Shown here: positions 32,512 through 41,338 of the stretch, piece after piece | How the letters are laid out: every line of letters begins with the position of its first letter | How positions within the stretch are numbered: the stretch's first letter is position 1 | From: S015-6 sp964479535 | GTDB lineage: Bacteria; Desulfobacterota; DSWW01 | Assembly (NCBI GenBank): GCA_964479535.1 | Contig: CAYZMM010000028.1 | Location: 1-64,000, forward strand | Direction of reading: 5' to 3' | DNA: 64,000 nucleotides | Program-made: the position numbers and the translations under genes | Notes under the pieces: generated by a model | What the model was told of the DNA's origin: nothing | The model's input: the letters and a program-made list of their open reading frames with translations, nothing else | The model's database searches: none

Positions 32512-33476
32512 GCAAGAAGCCAACGGATTCGCCAAGAATGAAGACCCTTTCCCTCAAGGAACGCCTCTCCAAGGTGGGGGTCGAAGATTTCGCCTCGTCG
32601 CTGTCCCCCGGCATGCAGGTTCGGGATTTCCTCGACGCTCTGCCCGGAATTCTGGCCGGCCGGGACCTCAGGGAAGTGGCGAGCCGGATCGCAGAGGCCG
32701 CGGATGACGGCCGGGAAGTCCTCGTCGGCATGGGCGCCCATGTGATCAAGGTCGGACTCGCCCCGGTCCTGATCTCCTGGATGGAAAGGGGGATCATCAC
32801 GGGACTGGTCATGAACGGCGCCGGGGTGATCCACGACACGGAGATCGCCCTCTGGGGCAAGACCTCCGAGGACGTGGGCCCCGCCCTCGACCAGGGGATG
32901 TTCGGCGCGGCCGAGGAGACCGCCGAGATCATCCTCGAGGCCCTGTCCGAGGGAACCGCGCAGGGCAAGGGCTTCGGGGAGTCCGTCGCACAGCGCCTTA
33001 CGGAAGCAACCCCGCCCCACGGAGATCTGAGCCTGCTCTGTCAGGCCCGGCGAAGAAACCTTCCGGTGACGGTCCATGTGGCGATCGGAACGGACATCCT
33101 GCACATGCACCCGGGAGCAGACGGCGCCTGTATCGGGGAGGCTTCCCTTCGGGACTTTCACCGGCTCGTCGCCAGCGTAGCGCGCCTCGAGGGCGGGGCC
33201 TACCTGAACGTCGGTTCGGCGGTGGTCCTTCCCGAGGTCTTCATGAAGGCCCTGAACCTGGCCCGCAATCAGGGGCACAAGGTGGAGGCCTTCACCACAG
33301 TGAACATGGACTTCATCCGTCACTACCGACCCTCCGTAAACGTGGTCGACAGACCCGTACGCATGGGCGGCCGCGGCTATCAACTCATCGGGCACCATGA
33401 ACTGAACCTTCCCCTCCTGGCTGTGGCCGTCCTGGAAAGGCTCGCGGCCCGCCCCGCAGGGTCCCACGCATCATGA
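32508..33476 (+). CDS. Conserved protein of unknown function, deoxyhypusine synthase-like motifs
   Basis: This 322-aa soluble protein has a clear glycine-rich region GMGAHVIKVGLAPVL (about 75-89), then VMNGAGVIHDTEIALWGKT and EDVGPALDQGMFGAAEET. These resemble the NAD-binding core of deoxyhypusine synthase. The C-terminal catalytic Lys segment of that enzyme is not evident, and the protein has a different end (RMGGRGYQLIGHHELNLPLL). A HPGADGACIGEAS stretch suggests another site. It is joined by 4-bp overlaps to gmhA and the endonuclease III-like gene. I cannot assign a substrate. Heptose or nucleotide-sugar chemistry is only one guess from position. Confidence 0.6.
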   Translation: MSKKPTDSPRMKTLSLKERLSKVGVEDFASSLSPGMQVRDFLDALPGILAGRDLREVASRIAEAADDGREVLVGMGAHVIKVGLAPVLISWMERGIITGLVMNGAGVIHDTEIALWGKTSEDVGPALDQGMFGAAEETAEIILEALSEGTAQGKGFGESVAQRLTEATPPHGDLSLLCQARRRNLPVTVHVAIGTDILHMHPGADGACIGEASLRDFHRLVASVARLEGGAYLNVGSAVVLPEVFMKALNLARNQGHKVEAFTTVNMDFIRHYRPSVNVVDRPVRMGGRGYQLIGHHELNLPLLAVAVLERLAARPAGSHAS

Positions 33477-34108
33477 GCGACAGGCTGCTCGACATCTACC
33501 GGATCCTCTTCGAACACTACGGTCCAAGAAGATGGTGGCCGGCGGACACACCTTTCGAGGTCGTGGTGGGCGCCATCCTCACCCAGAACACGGCCTGGAG
33601 AAACGTGGAAAAGGCGATCGCGAACCTGAAAGGGCTCGGTCCGTTGACGCCGGAAACCCTCCGGAGGCTCCCGGAGGCCGCCCTTTACGAGACGATCCGG
33701 CCCGCGGGCTACTACCGGCAGAAGGGGAAGCGGCTCCGGAACTTCCTCGCCCTGCTTTTCGACCGGTTCGACGGACGGCTCGAGGCCCTTTTCGAGCTGC
33801 CGACCGAGTCGTTGCGGGAGGAGCTGCTCAGCCTGTCCGGGATCGGTCCGGAAACAGCGGACAGCATCCTCCTCTACGCAGCCGGCAGGCCCGTCTTCGT
33901 CATCGACACGTACACCCTGCGCATTTTCACACGGCACGAACTGCTGCCGGAGGAGACGTTTTACGCCGAGGCTCAGCAGTGGATCACGGACCGCCTGCCG
34001 GAGGACGTGCAGCTCTACAACGAGTTCCACGCGCTCCTGGTCAACGCGGGCAAGGATTTCTGCCGCCCCCGACCGAAATGCGCGGGCTGTCCCCTGGAGG
34101 GATTCTGA
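33473..34108 (+). CDS. Endonuclease III-related HhH-GPD DNA glycosylase
   Basis: This 211-aa protein has the helix-hairpin-helix SLSGIGPETADSILLYA (about 121-137), the catalytic Asp in VIDTYTLRIF, and QNTAWRNVEKAI early on. The C-terminal iron-sulfur loop reads C-x5-C-x2-C (CRPRPKCAGC) and then the protein ends, so the fourth cysteine of the usual C-x6-C-x2-C-x5-C loop is missing. The cluster may be altered or absent. It belongs to the COG2231-like branch rather than to classical Nth and repairs damaged bases by inference. It is coupled by overlaps both upstream and downstream (TGATG). Confidence 0.85.
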   Translation: MSDRLLDIYRILFEHYGPRRWWPADTPFEVVVGAILTQNTAWRNVEKAIANLKGLGPLTPETLRRLPEAALYETIRPAGYYRQKGKRLRNFLALLFDRFDGRLEALFELPTESLREELLSLSGIGPETADSILLYAAGRPVFVIDTYTLRIFTRHELLPEETFYAEAQQWITDRLPEDVQLYNEFHALLVNAGKDFCRPRPKCAGCPLEGF

Positions 34109-34944
34109 TGCCCTCCACCGGTCCGGACCATGCGGTGATCACGCTTTCGACCGATTTCGGAGGCGGAGATGCGTACGTCGGCTCCATGAAAGGCGTGATC
34201 CTCTCGATCCATCCGAAGGCAAGGATCTTGGACATCACGCACGGGTTGCCCGCCCACCGAATCCTTCCGGCCGCTCTGTTGCTCCGGGAAGCATGCCCGA
34301 GATTTCCGGCCGGGACCATACACGTGGCGGTCGTGGACCCGGGGGTCGGAGGCGGGAGAGCCCCGCTGTTGCTCAGGATCGACGACCGGTTCTACGTAGG
34401 ACCGGACAACGGTCTCTTCGGTCTCCTCCTGGAGGACCTCCCGCTGCAGGGTGCGTGGACTCTTGAGAACCGGGAGCACTTTCTGGAGCCCGTGAGCAAC
34501 ACCTTTCACGGCAGGGACATCTTCGCGCCGGTCGCGGCCCGTCTGGCTGCGGGCACTGCGCCGGAATCGTTCGGCCCCGTCGCAACAGACCCCTCGAGGA
34601 TATCGCTGCCCGCACATCGGGAAGGGCCGGAAGCGCTGAAAGGAGAGGTCGTCTGGATCGACCGCTTCGGCAACTGCATGACAAACCTGAGAGCAACGGA
34701 TGTAGCGCGATGGGCAGAGGGCGCTCCCTTCACGGTTCGCGCTGCATCCAAGAGAATCCCGGAAATGTCCACAAGCTATGAATCGACCCCCGAGGGCGAG
34801 GCGCTGGCGATCATCAACAGCATGGGGTATCTGGAGGTCGCCTGCAATCAGGCCCGGGCGCAACTTGTCCTCGGCCTGCGGGAAGGCGACCCCGTGGTGC
34901 TCCAGAGGAGAGGCGAAGAAGGCCGAAGAGGCGCGAACCGATGA
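34108..34944 (+). CDS. SAM hydroxide adenosyltransferase (DUF62, chlorinase/fluorinase family)
   Basis: This 278-aa protein shows the DUF62 signatures LSTDFGGGDAYVGSMKGVI (about 13-31), VVDPGVGG, NTFHGRDIFAPVAA and WIDRFGNCMTNL. Members hydrolyse S-adenosylmethionine to adenosine and methionine with hydroxide. They lack the halide-binding loop of fluorinase. The ATG shares a base with the upstream stop, with GGAGG 7 bp before. The next gene overlaps by 4 bp. Its cellular purpose is not known. Confidence 0.9.
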   Translation: MPSTGPDHAVITLSTDFGGGDAYVGSMKGVILSIHPKARILDITHGLPAHRILPAALLLREACPRFPAGTIHVAVVDPGVGGGRAPLLLRIDDRFYVGPDNGLFGLLLEDLPLQGAWTLENREHFLEPVSNTFHGRDIFAPVAARLAAGTAPESFGPVATDPSRISLPAHREGPEALKGEVVWIDRFGNCMTNLRATDVARWAEGAPFTVRAASKRIPEMSTSYESTPEGEALAIINSMGYLEVACNQARAQLVLGLREGDPVVLQRRGEEGRRGANR

Positions 34945-35960
34945 ATCCCGATCCTGCACCCTCTCTGGCCAAGCTCAGGACGAACGTACTGCTGTTTCTT
35001 GCCACCGTGATCACGACGATCATGGCAGGGGCCCTCCAGGCAAGGGGCCTGGAAGCCTTCTCCTCGCTGGAGAACCTGCTCAGCGGCGTCCCCTTCTCAG
35101 CCGCCCTGCTCGGAATTCTCCTCGCCCACGAGATGGGACACTATTTCACCTCGCGGCGCCATGGGGTTCCGGCCACTCTTCCCTACTTCATCCCGGTCCC
35201 GACGATCATCGGCACCATGGGGGCCGTTATCCGGATGCGCGCCGCCATCCGGGATCGCAGGATCCTCTTCGACATCGGAATCGCGGGCCCGCTGGCGGGC
35301 ATCGCCGTGGCCGTTCCGGCAACATGGATCGGCCTGAGCCTTTCGGAAGTGGTCGAAGTCGGCTCCGCGGCAGGAGGGATCGAACTGGGGGACTCACTCC
35401 TGTTCATGGCCTTCACGAGGTGGATCTTCGGACCCCTCGGAGAAACCCAGACGGTACTTCTGCACCCCGTAGCCTTCGCGGGCTGGCTCGGCTTCTTTTT
35501 GACCTCCCTCAATCTGCTGCCCATGGGACAACTCGACGGGGGTCATGTCACCTACGGGATCCTCGGGCCCCGGCACCGAACGGTGTCCCGCTCCGTGTAC
35601 CTGGCCCTGGTTCTATGGGGTATCCACGGGGTCTTCACCGCATTCGATCCTGTGGGCTGGCTGTGGGGCTTCGCATTTTGCTGGGCAGGGCTTCGCACGG
35701 CCTTCGCGGACAACGCAAGCCCCTCGCTGCGGTTTCTTACCGTCCTCCTCGGCCTCTTCGGGGTGTTCGGCAACCTGGTGCCCGGCACCGCCGTGTGGAT
35801 CGTCTGGGCGGTGCTCATGTGCTTCCTGCGGCTCGATCATCCCCCGACGCGGGACATCTCGATTCCCCTTGACCCCGGAAGAAAGTTCCTCGGCTGGGCC
35901 GGCCTGGTCATCTTTCTCCTGACCTTCATTCCGGAGCCCTTCAAGGAGATCGTGCCCTAA
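34941..35960 (+). CDS. Site-2 protease family zinc metalloprotease (M50)
   Basis: This 339-aa polytopic membrane protein has the zinc motif H-E-M-G-H (about 63-67, in LAHEMGHYF) and the second motif NLLPMGQLDGGH (around 193-204), giving the M50 active site in the membrane. There are about seven hydrophobic segments. It lacks a PDZ domain, unlike RseP, and resembles the EGY/S2P-like group. The substrate is unknown. It is the last gene of the gmhA run and ends head-on with the phasin-like gene, the two stop codons overlapping. Confidence 0.9.
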   Translation: MNPDPAPSLAKLRTNVLLFLATVITTIMAGALQARGLEAFSSLENLLSGVPFSAALLGILLAHEMGHYFTSRRHGVPATLPYFIPVPTIIGTMGAVIRMRAAIRDRRILFDIGIAGPLAGIAVAVPATWIGLSLSEVVEVGSAAGGIELGDSLLFMAFTRWIFGPLGETQTVLLHPVAFAGWLGFFLTSLNLLPMGQLDGGHVTYGILGPRHRTVSRSVYLALVLWGIHGVFTAFDPVGWLWGFAFCWAGLRTAFADNASPSLRFLTVLLGLFGVFGNLVPGTAVWIVWAVLMCFLRLDHPPTRDISIPLDPGRKFLGWAGLVIFLLTFIPEPFKEIVP

Positions 35961-36562
35961 CCCGTCCTTTGTTTCGCAGCCTTCTTTCGGCCGGCGGACG
36001 CCTTCTTCGTGGCGGAAACGGTCTGCTTCCCGCTGCTCTTTCCTGCGCCCGCCTTCTGCAGCTTCTCGACGTCCTTCTGCACCTTTTTCAGATCCTTTGC
36101 GACCGCCTCCAGATCCCTTTTCGTGGCGAGGTTGAGCCTCATGAGACCCTTCTGGACCTGCTCCTCGAGGCTGCCCCTCAGTTGCTGGGTCATGGAATCC
36201 AGATCCTTCCCGGTCGGCACCTTGAGCTTCTCCAGCCTCGAGGTCACATTCTGTTCGATCAGAGTCTTGAGCCTATCCAGGTCTTCACGGGCAGGGACGT
36301 TCAGCCGCTTGAGGACCTTCTCCGTGCTCTCTTCGATCGACTCGTTCAGCTCGTTCAGGAAGACCCGGGCATCCCGGCCCAGCTCCTCCACCGTCCGGCC
36401 GCTCGCGTCGACCCCGTGTCTTTCCAGTGTCCCGATCAAGCCCTTCAAGAGCTTCTCCCCCTCCGCTTCGATACGGCTCAGGGAACGCAGCGAGCCCCCC
36501 AGGCCACCTCTGATTCTCTCGGGAAACCCCAACTTCGTCTCGTTTCTTTCCCTTCCATCCAT
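35957..36562 (-). CDS. Phasin-family coiled-coil protein with basic tail
   Basis: This 201-aa, almost wholly helical protein has repeated phasin-like segments (VLKRLNVPAREDLDRLK, RLEKLKVPTGKDLDSM, GLMRLNLATKRDLEAV) of the PhaF/poly(hydroxyalkanoate)-granule type. A Lys/Ala-rich C terminus (KKASAGRKKAAKQR) could bind nucleic acid, as in PhaF. The start at 36562 follows GAGGAGG; a start at 36583 would put the ribosome site inside the gene. A perfect sigma-70 promoter lies upstream. No PHA synthase is in the window, so a role in granules or general DNA/stress packing is undecided. Confidence 0.75.
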   Translation of the reverse strand: MDGRERNETKLGFPERIRGGLGGSLRSLSRIEAEGEKLLKGLIGTLERHGVDASGRTVEELGRDARVFLNELNESIEESTEKVLKRLNVPAREDLDRLKTLIEQNVTSRLEKLKVPTGKDLDSMTQQLRGSLEEQVQKGLMRLNLATKRDLEAVAKDLKKVQKDVEKLQKAGAGKSSGKQTVSATKKASAGRKKAAKQRTG

Positions 36563-36594
36563 TTTCTTTTTCCTCCTCATCATGAGATTGGGGC

Positions 36595-36624
36595 ATTATA
36601 ACGCAGCGCGTTATCATTTGTCAA
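36595..36624 (-). promoter_or_regulatory. Perfect sigma-70 promoter of the phasin-like gene
   Basis: On the minus strand TTGACA (36624-36619) and TATAAT (36600-36595) match consensus exactly and are 18 bp apart. The start codon lies about 33 bp beyond the -10. The spacer includes the near-palindrome AACGCG-CTG-CGTT, a possible operator. Confidence 0.85.
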
Positions 36625-36751
36625 GCCCTTTTTCCCGAATGCCTACGACTGCACATTTCGCTTTAAAAATTCGATCCGTTGTGATATTTGTTGAAGGTCT
36701 TTCTCACGACCCTGCCGACTCCATTCGCGAATAGAGGGTGGAAAACAGGAA

Positions 36752-37030
36752 ATGCTCATTCGAGAAGAACGGAAAAATCGGTTTCAGGGCGCTGTCCTGG
36801 TCCTGATTCTCTCCGGAATCGTGGGAAACCTGTTCGGGGTCTTTCTGGGCGCGGTTCTTCCTGAAGGCTCCCTCCACGATTTCCTGTCCAAGAGCAAGGC
36901 CTTCGGACTGGACCCGCCCCTGGCCGTCGACCTCTGGATCGTGTCCGTTTCCGTCGGATTCAACGTGAAACTGAACAGCTGCGGTCTCCTGTTCATGTTC
37001 CTTGGGCTCATCTTCTACAAGAAGGCCTGA
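36752..37030 (+). CDS. DUF4321 small membrane protein
   Basis: This 92-aa protein has two hydrophobic segments (about 13-35 and 62-88) and the family pattern GNLFGVFLGAVLPEG, with an SVGFNVKLNSCGLL end, matching DUF4321 proteins of Desulfobacterota and Firmicutes. Function is unknown. It starts 128 bp from the phasin promoter and leads into the VWA gene after 9 bp. Confidence 0.8.
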   Translation: MLIREERKNRFQGAVLVLILSGIVGNLFGVFLGAVLPEGSLHDFLSKSKAFGLDPPLAVDLWIVSVSVGFNVKLNSCGLLFMFLGLIFYKKA

Positions 37031-37039
37031 AGGATCGTC

Positions 37040-38134
37040 ATGCCTCACAGACTCGGCACAGCGAATGCCTTCCGGGCCCTCGGGCACCCGGACCACGGAC
37101 TCCTTCGGATGCACCCCCTGCCCCTCCTTCTGATGCTCGCCCTCCTGTGGCCTGTTCAGGGATTTGCCGACCTCTACGTCGAATTCCTGGTGGACCGATC
37201 CGGAAGCATGTGGGCCCCTTTCAAGGGGAAACCGAAGATCGTCCAGGTGGCCCAGGCGATGGATACCGTGACCCGGGAACTTCCCCCGGAGGTGGCCATC
37301 GGGCTTCGCGTGTACCCACCGCCTGAGAGCGGGCCACGGGGCGAGGACCCGGGGCTCCGGATCCCTGTGGAGAGGGACACCCGGTCCCGGTTTCCCGAAG
37401 AGGAACGGTTCTTGAATCCGAAGGGCAGAGGATCTCTAAGGGACAAGCTCCCCAGAGCTCTTCAGGACTTCCCGGAAGGTCAGGACACGAAGCTGCTGAT
37501 CCTTCTCTGTGACGGGGCGGACACCGGAGGCGCCTCCTTCTGCGAAGAGCCCCTGGATCTGGCCCGCCCAAGCGGCCTCCGCTATGTTTCGATTTCTCTC
37601 GACGTCAAGGACATTTTCGAACGGGAAGAGCTTGACTGCCTGAGCAAACAGATGGACGGCAAAGCGATCCATCTCACCCAGGGAGGGGACCTGGTGGCCA
37701 CACTGCTTCCCATCGTGCAGAGGGCACACAGGGACGAGGTGCAAAGACAGCGCCGTGTGGCCGAGGAGCAGAGGCGAATCCAGGAGTTGCTCAGCAAGAC
37801 ACGGCTCAAGGTGGAGATCCAGAATACGCTGGACCCTTTCTTCGCGGACTCGATCCAGGTGGACCGTTGTCTGCTCAACGGGGAGGAGGTCCCGATCGAC
37901 GACTCCGTTCGGCTGAAGCAGGGGGAAGGCGTCCTCCTCTTCGACAGGGCCATGGCGGAAGGTTCCCATCAACTTACCCTCCGATATCAGAAGTGGAAGG
38001 ACGAGAAGGCGGTGCCCAGCATTGAAGGCGTTCTGGAGGTGCAGGTAGAGGAAGGAAGGACCTCCCATGTTCGGTGCTTTCCGAGAGGCGCTCTCTTTCA
38101 CTGGGACTTCACCTTCAAGACGAACACCTACTGA
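37040..38134 (+). CDS. Exported von Willebrand factor A domain protein
   Basis: This 364-aa protein has a hydrophobic signal (about 24-43, MHPLPLLLMLALLWPVQGFA) and a VWA domain whose metal site begins DRSGSMW (DxSxS). Further site residues lie in LLCDGADTGG. After about 230 the protein has a charged helix and then a beta-rich C-terminal part, unlabelled. The ATG at 37040 has AAGGA 7 bp before it, but a later start at 37109 would give a more normal signal peptide. It is probably periplasmic and binds a partner rather than catalysing a reaction. Confidence 0.8.
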   Translation: MPHRLGTANAFRALGHPDHGLLRMHPLPLLLMLALLWPVQGFADLYVEFLVDRSGSMWAPFKGKPKIVQVAQAMDTVTRELPPEVAIGLRVYPPPESGPRGEDPGLRIPVERDTRSRFPEEERFLNPKGRGSLRDKLPRALQDFPEGQDTKLLILLCDGADTGGASFCEEPLDLARPSGLRYVSISLDVKDIFEREELDCLSKQMDGKAIHLTQGGDLVATLLPIVQRAHRDEVQRQRRVAEEQRRIQELLSKTRLKVEIQNTLDPFFADSIQVDRCLLNGEEVPIDDSVRLKQGEGVLLFDRAMAEGSHQLTLRYQKWKDEKAVPSIEGVLEVQVEEGRTSHVRCFPRGALFHWDFTFKTNTY

Positions 38135-38195
38135 CAGGCCAGAGGGCCGGGGGCAGAGGGATCGTTCAGCGGGTTGCCCAGACGAAGAGCGATTC

Positions 38196-39170
38196 ATGGA
38201 CAAGACGATGTCCGGTGCTCCGGATCGACCGGGACGGGTTGTCCCCGGCGCTGCCAGGGTCGCCGGACTGGGGCAGTGTGCTCTCGATTATCTGTGCACG
38301 ATTGACCGGTATCCGCCGCCCGACACGAAGTGCGAGTTCGACGCCTTCGTCGTCCAGGGCGGGGGGCCCGTGGCCACCGCCCTCGTCGCCCTTGCCCGGT
38401 GGGGCATCTCCGCGAGGTTTGCAGGAGTCGTGTGCCGCGATCCTTTCGGCGAGGCCATCCTGCAGAGTCTGGAGGAAGAAGGCATCGACACGTCGGCGGT
38501 GCGCCGCGAGGAAGGAAACCGGAGCCAGTTTGCTTTCATCTGCGCCGAGAAGGAAACCGGCAGGCGAACCATCTTCTGGGGACGCCCCGATGCCTGCTCC
38601 TACCCCGCCTCGGGGGTCCCTGGGGACTTTCTGGACGGCGTGGACGCACTTCACCTGGACGGGCTCTTTGCAGAGGCCTCCCTGCACGTGGCAAGGAGGG
38701 CAAAGGAGCGGAACATCCCGGTGATTCTGGACGCAGGCTCGCTGCGCCCGGGAACGCTCGAACTGGTCCGCCACACGGATCACCTGATCGCGGCGGAAAA
38801 CTTCATTCGCCACTTCGAGCCGCAAGCGGCCCTGCCCGACCGGATGCAGAAGCTCCGGGACATGGGGCCCGGGGTCGTGACCGTCACGCTCGGAGAGCGG
38901 GGCAGTGTGAGCCTCTGGGAGGACACCCCTCGCCGGCTGCCTGCCCTGCGGCTGGAGGTACGGGACACGACAGGCGCAGGCGACGTTTTTCACGGGGCCT
39001 ACATCTACGGTTTGCTCCGCGGCTGGCGGGCGCCGGAAAGGATCCGCTGGGCCACGGTCGCCGCCGGCCTGAGCTGTCGACGCCTGGGAGGCCGGTCCGG
39101 GATTCCGTCGGTGAAGGAGGTGGAGCAGAGAGTGACGGAACCCGGCCCTTTCAGGAATTGGGATGAATAG
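38196..39170 (+). CDS. PfkB-family carbohydrate/nucleoside kinase
   Basis: This 324-aa ribokinase-fold protein has the N-terminal GLGQCALDYLCTIDRYP and QGGGPVATALVALARWG and the C-terminal anion-hole motif DTTGAGDVFHGAY, whose Asp (GAGD) is the catalytic base. The substrate (ribose, fructose, adenosine or another sugar) cannot be read from sequence. The ATG at 38196 is used; a longer frame from 38067 overlaps the VWA gene and adds an unrelated segment. It lies in the same direction as dodecin and glmS. Confidence 0.9.
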   Translation: MDKTMSGAPDRPGRVVPGAARVAGLGQCALDYLCTIDRYPPPDTKCEFDAFVVQGGGPVATALVALARWGISARFAGVVCRDPFGEAILQSLEEEGIDTSAVRREEGNRSQFAFICAEKETGRRTIFWGRPDACSYPASGVPGDFLDGVDALHLDGLFAEASLHVARRAKERNIPVILDAGSLRPGTLELVRHTDHLIAAENFIRHFEPQAALPDRMQKLRDMGPGVVTVTLGERGSVSLWEDTPRRLPALRLEVRDTTGAGDVFHGAYIYGLLRGWRAPERIRWATVAAGLSCRRLGGRSGIPSVKEVEQRVTEPGPFRNWDE

Positions 39171-39229
39171 GCCGATGTACGAGTGGAGTCGTTTTTGAAG
39201 GCCGAACAAAAGGCACGAGGAGAAGAATC

Positions 39230-39433
39230 ATGACGGTTGCACGCGTGACAGAGGTGATCGGGATGTCACCGTACGGGTGGAAGGAAGCGATGGATGAGGC
39301 CCTGAACCGGGCCAACCGGACCCTGCGAAACATTACGCACGTGGAAATCCAGAAGCAGGACGCGACCATTGCAAACGGCAAGATCACAGACTACCGGGTG
39401 ACCTGTCACTTCACTTTCATCCTCGAGGATTAG
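39230..39433 (+). CDS. Dodecin
   Basis: This 67-aa protein matches dodecins in length and pattern: RVTEVIGMSPYGWKEAMDEA, then THVEIQKQDATIANGKIT and a beta-strand ending FTFILED. Dodecins form hollow dodecamers that store flavins or CoA. The flavin-stacking Trp is W17. GAGGAGAAG lies 5 bp before the ATG. It is in the short space between the PfkB and glmS genes. Confidence 0.93.
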   Translation: MTVARVTEVIGMSPYGWKEAMDEALNRANRTLRNITHVEIQKQDATIANGKITDYRVTCHFTFILED

Positions 39434-39472
39434 CAGAGAAGAGGCTTGCCCGAGATGTAAGAGAGGGCCCTT

Positions 39473-41305
39473 ATGTGTGGAATCGTAGGATACATCGGTG
39501 AGAGGAAATCGGCTTCCATACTCCTGGAAGGGCTCAGGAAGCTCGAGTACAGAGGATACGACTCCGCAGGGATTGCCATCCTCGACGAACAGGGAGAGAT
39601 CCAGACGCGGAGGACCCAGGGAAAGCTTTCCCGCCTGGTGGATGAGGTGAAGGCGAATCCGTGTGACGGGGTCCTCGGGATCGGCCACACACGGTGGGCC
39701 ACACACGGAAAACCCTCGGAGACGAACGCCCACCCTCACCGCTCAGGCCCGGTCGTGGTCGTCCACAACGGGATCATCGAGAACTACCTCGAGCTTCGGG
39801 ACCTGTTGCAGGCAAAGGGGCGAACCTTCCTTTCCGAGACGGATACCGAGATCATCGCCCACCTGATCGACTTCCATCGGGAGAACGCATCCCCCCTCGA
39901 GGAGGCCGTCCGCAAGGCCCTCGGGCAGGTGAAGGGATCGTATGCGATCGCCGTCATCTCCCAGGACGAACCCTCCCTGCTCATCGGAGCGAAGAAGGCA
40001 AGCCCCCTCGTGGTCGGCATCGGGGAGACGGAACGGTTCGTCGCGTCGGATATTCCCGCCCTTCTGGACCACACCCGTGAGATGGTCTTCCTCGAGGACG
40101 AGGAAATCGCCGTTCTGGGCAGAGACGGCTACCGGATCACGACCCTCGCCGGCGATGCGGTTCGGCGCGAGACGACCCACATCACCTGGACCCCCATGAT
40201 GGCGGAAAAGGGCGGCTACAAGCATTTCATGTTGAAAGAGATCCACGAGCAGCCCCGGGTGATAACGGATACCGTCCGGGGCCGGATCCAGGGCCGCAAC
40301 CGTGAGGTCTACCTAGACGACATCGGGATCGACGAGGAGGACCTGAAAAAGGTGAAGAGGATCGACCTGGTCGCCTGCGGCACTTCCTGGCACGCGGCCC
40401 TGATCGGCAAGTTCATGATCGAGGAGCTCTGCCGCATCCCGTGCGAGGTGGACCTCGCCTCCGAGTTCCGCTACCGGAATCCGATCCTTTCGAAGCAGAC
40501 CCTGTTCACCGCCATCTCCCAGTCCGGGGAGACGGCCGACACCCTCGCTGCAACCGAAGAGGCGAACCGCAAGGGAGCCCTCACCCTGGGAATCTGCAAC
40601 GTGGTGGACTCGAGCATTGCACGAAAATGCAAAGGCGTTCTCTACACCCATGCAGGACCCGAGATCAGCGTTGCCTCCACCAAGGCCTTCTCCACGCAGG
40701 TTTCCGCCCTGTACCTCCTGAGCCTCCATCTCGGAAAGATCCGGCGGAAGATCCCGGCCCGCACCATGGAGGGCTACCTGACGGAGCTGAAGAAGCTTCC
40801 CCTCCTCCTGGAGGATGTCCTGGCAAGGGAGAAATCCGTGGAGGCGATCGCCCGCAAGTACGCCCATTGCCAGGACTTCCTGTACCTGGGGAGGGGAATC
40901 CACTACCCGGTCGCCCTGGAGGGTGCGCTCAAGCTGAAAGAAATCTCTTACATCCACGCGGAAGGCTACCCGGCGGGAGAGATGAAGCACGGTCCCATCG
41001 CCCTGATCGACGAGCACTGCCCCACGGTGGTCGTGCTTCCCAGGAACGAACTCTACGAGAAGGTCTTGAACAACCTGGAGGAGGTGAAGGCACGGGACGG
41101 CAAGGTGATCGCCGTCGTCAATTACGGCGATACGGAGGCGGAAAAGGTGGCGGACGATCTCATCTACGTGCCGGACAGCAGCCCCTTTCTGAGCCCGATC
41201 CTCATGACGATTCCCCTTCAGCTTCTCGCTTATCACGTGGCCGTGATCAAGGGGACGGATGTGGATCAGCCCCGCAACCTCGCGAAGAGCGTCACCGTCG
41301 AATAA
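39473..41305 (+). CDS. glmS: Glutamine:fructose-6-phosphate aminotransferase
   Basis: This 610-aa enzyme has the N-terminal nucleophile Cys2 (MCGIVGYIG), a class II glutaminase domain, and two SIS domains (VACGTSWHAALIGKF, SQSGETADTLA, STKAFSTQVSALYLL) ending PRNLAKSVTVE. It makes glucosamine 6-phosphate for cell-wall and lipopolysaccharide sugars. Length is canonical. GAGAGGG stands before the ATG. No glmS ribozyme was seen in the 39-bp leader, which is too short for one. pcrA follows 33 bp after the stop. Confidence 0.98.
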   Translation: MCGIVGYIGERKSASILLEGLRKLEYRGYDSAGIAILDEQGEIQTRRTQGKLSRLVDEVKANPCDGVLGIGHTRWATHGKPSETNAHPHRSGPVVVVHNGIIENYLELRDLLQAKGRTFLSETDTEIIAHLIDFHRENASPLEEAVRKALGQVKGSYAIAVISQDEPSLLIGAKKASPLVVGIGETERFVASDIPALLDHTREMVFLEDEEIAVLGRDGYRITTLAGDAVRRETTHITWTPMMAEKGGYKHFMLKEIHEQPRVITDTVRGRIQGRNREVYLDDIGIDEEDLKKVKRIDLVACGTSWHAALIGKFMIEELCRIPCEVDLASEFRYRNPILSKQTLFTAISQSGETADTLAATEEANRKGALTLGICNVVDSSIARKCKGVLYTHAGPEISVASTKAFSTQVSALYLLSLHLGKIRRKIPARTMEGYLTELKKLPLLLEDVLAREKSVEAIARKYAHCQDFLYLGRGIHYPVALEGALKLKEISYIHAEGYPAGEMKHGPIALIDEHCPTVVVLPRNELYEKVLNNLEEVKARDGKVIAVVNYGDTEAEKVADDLIYVPDSSPFLSPILMTIPLQLLAYHVAVIKGTDVDQPRNLAKSVTVE

Positions 41306-41338
41306 CACGGCCGAGGCTGCGGTCCCGTGCGAGGGCGG

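Noticed and set aside
39434..39472. glmS ribozyme
   Set aside because: The leader between dodecin and glmS is only 39 bp, too short for the ribozyme fold.
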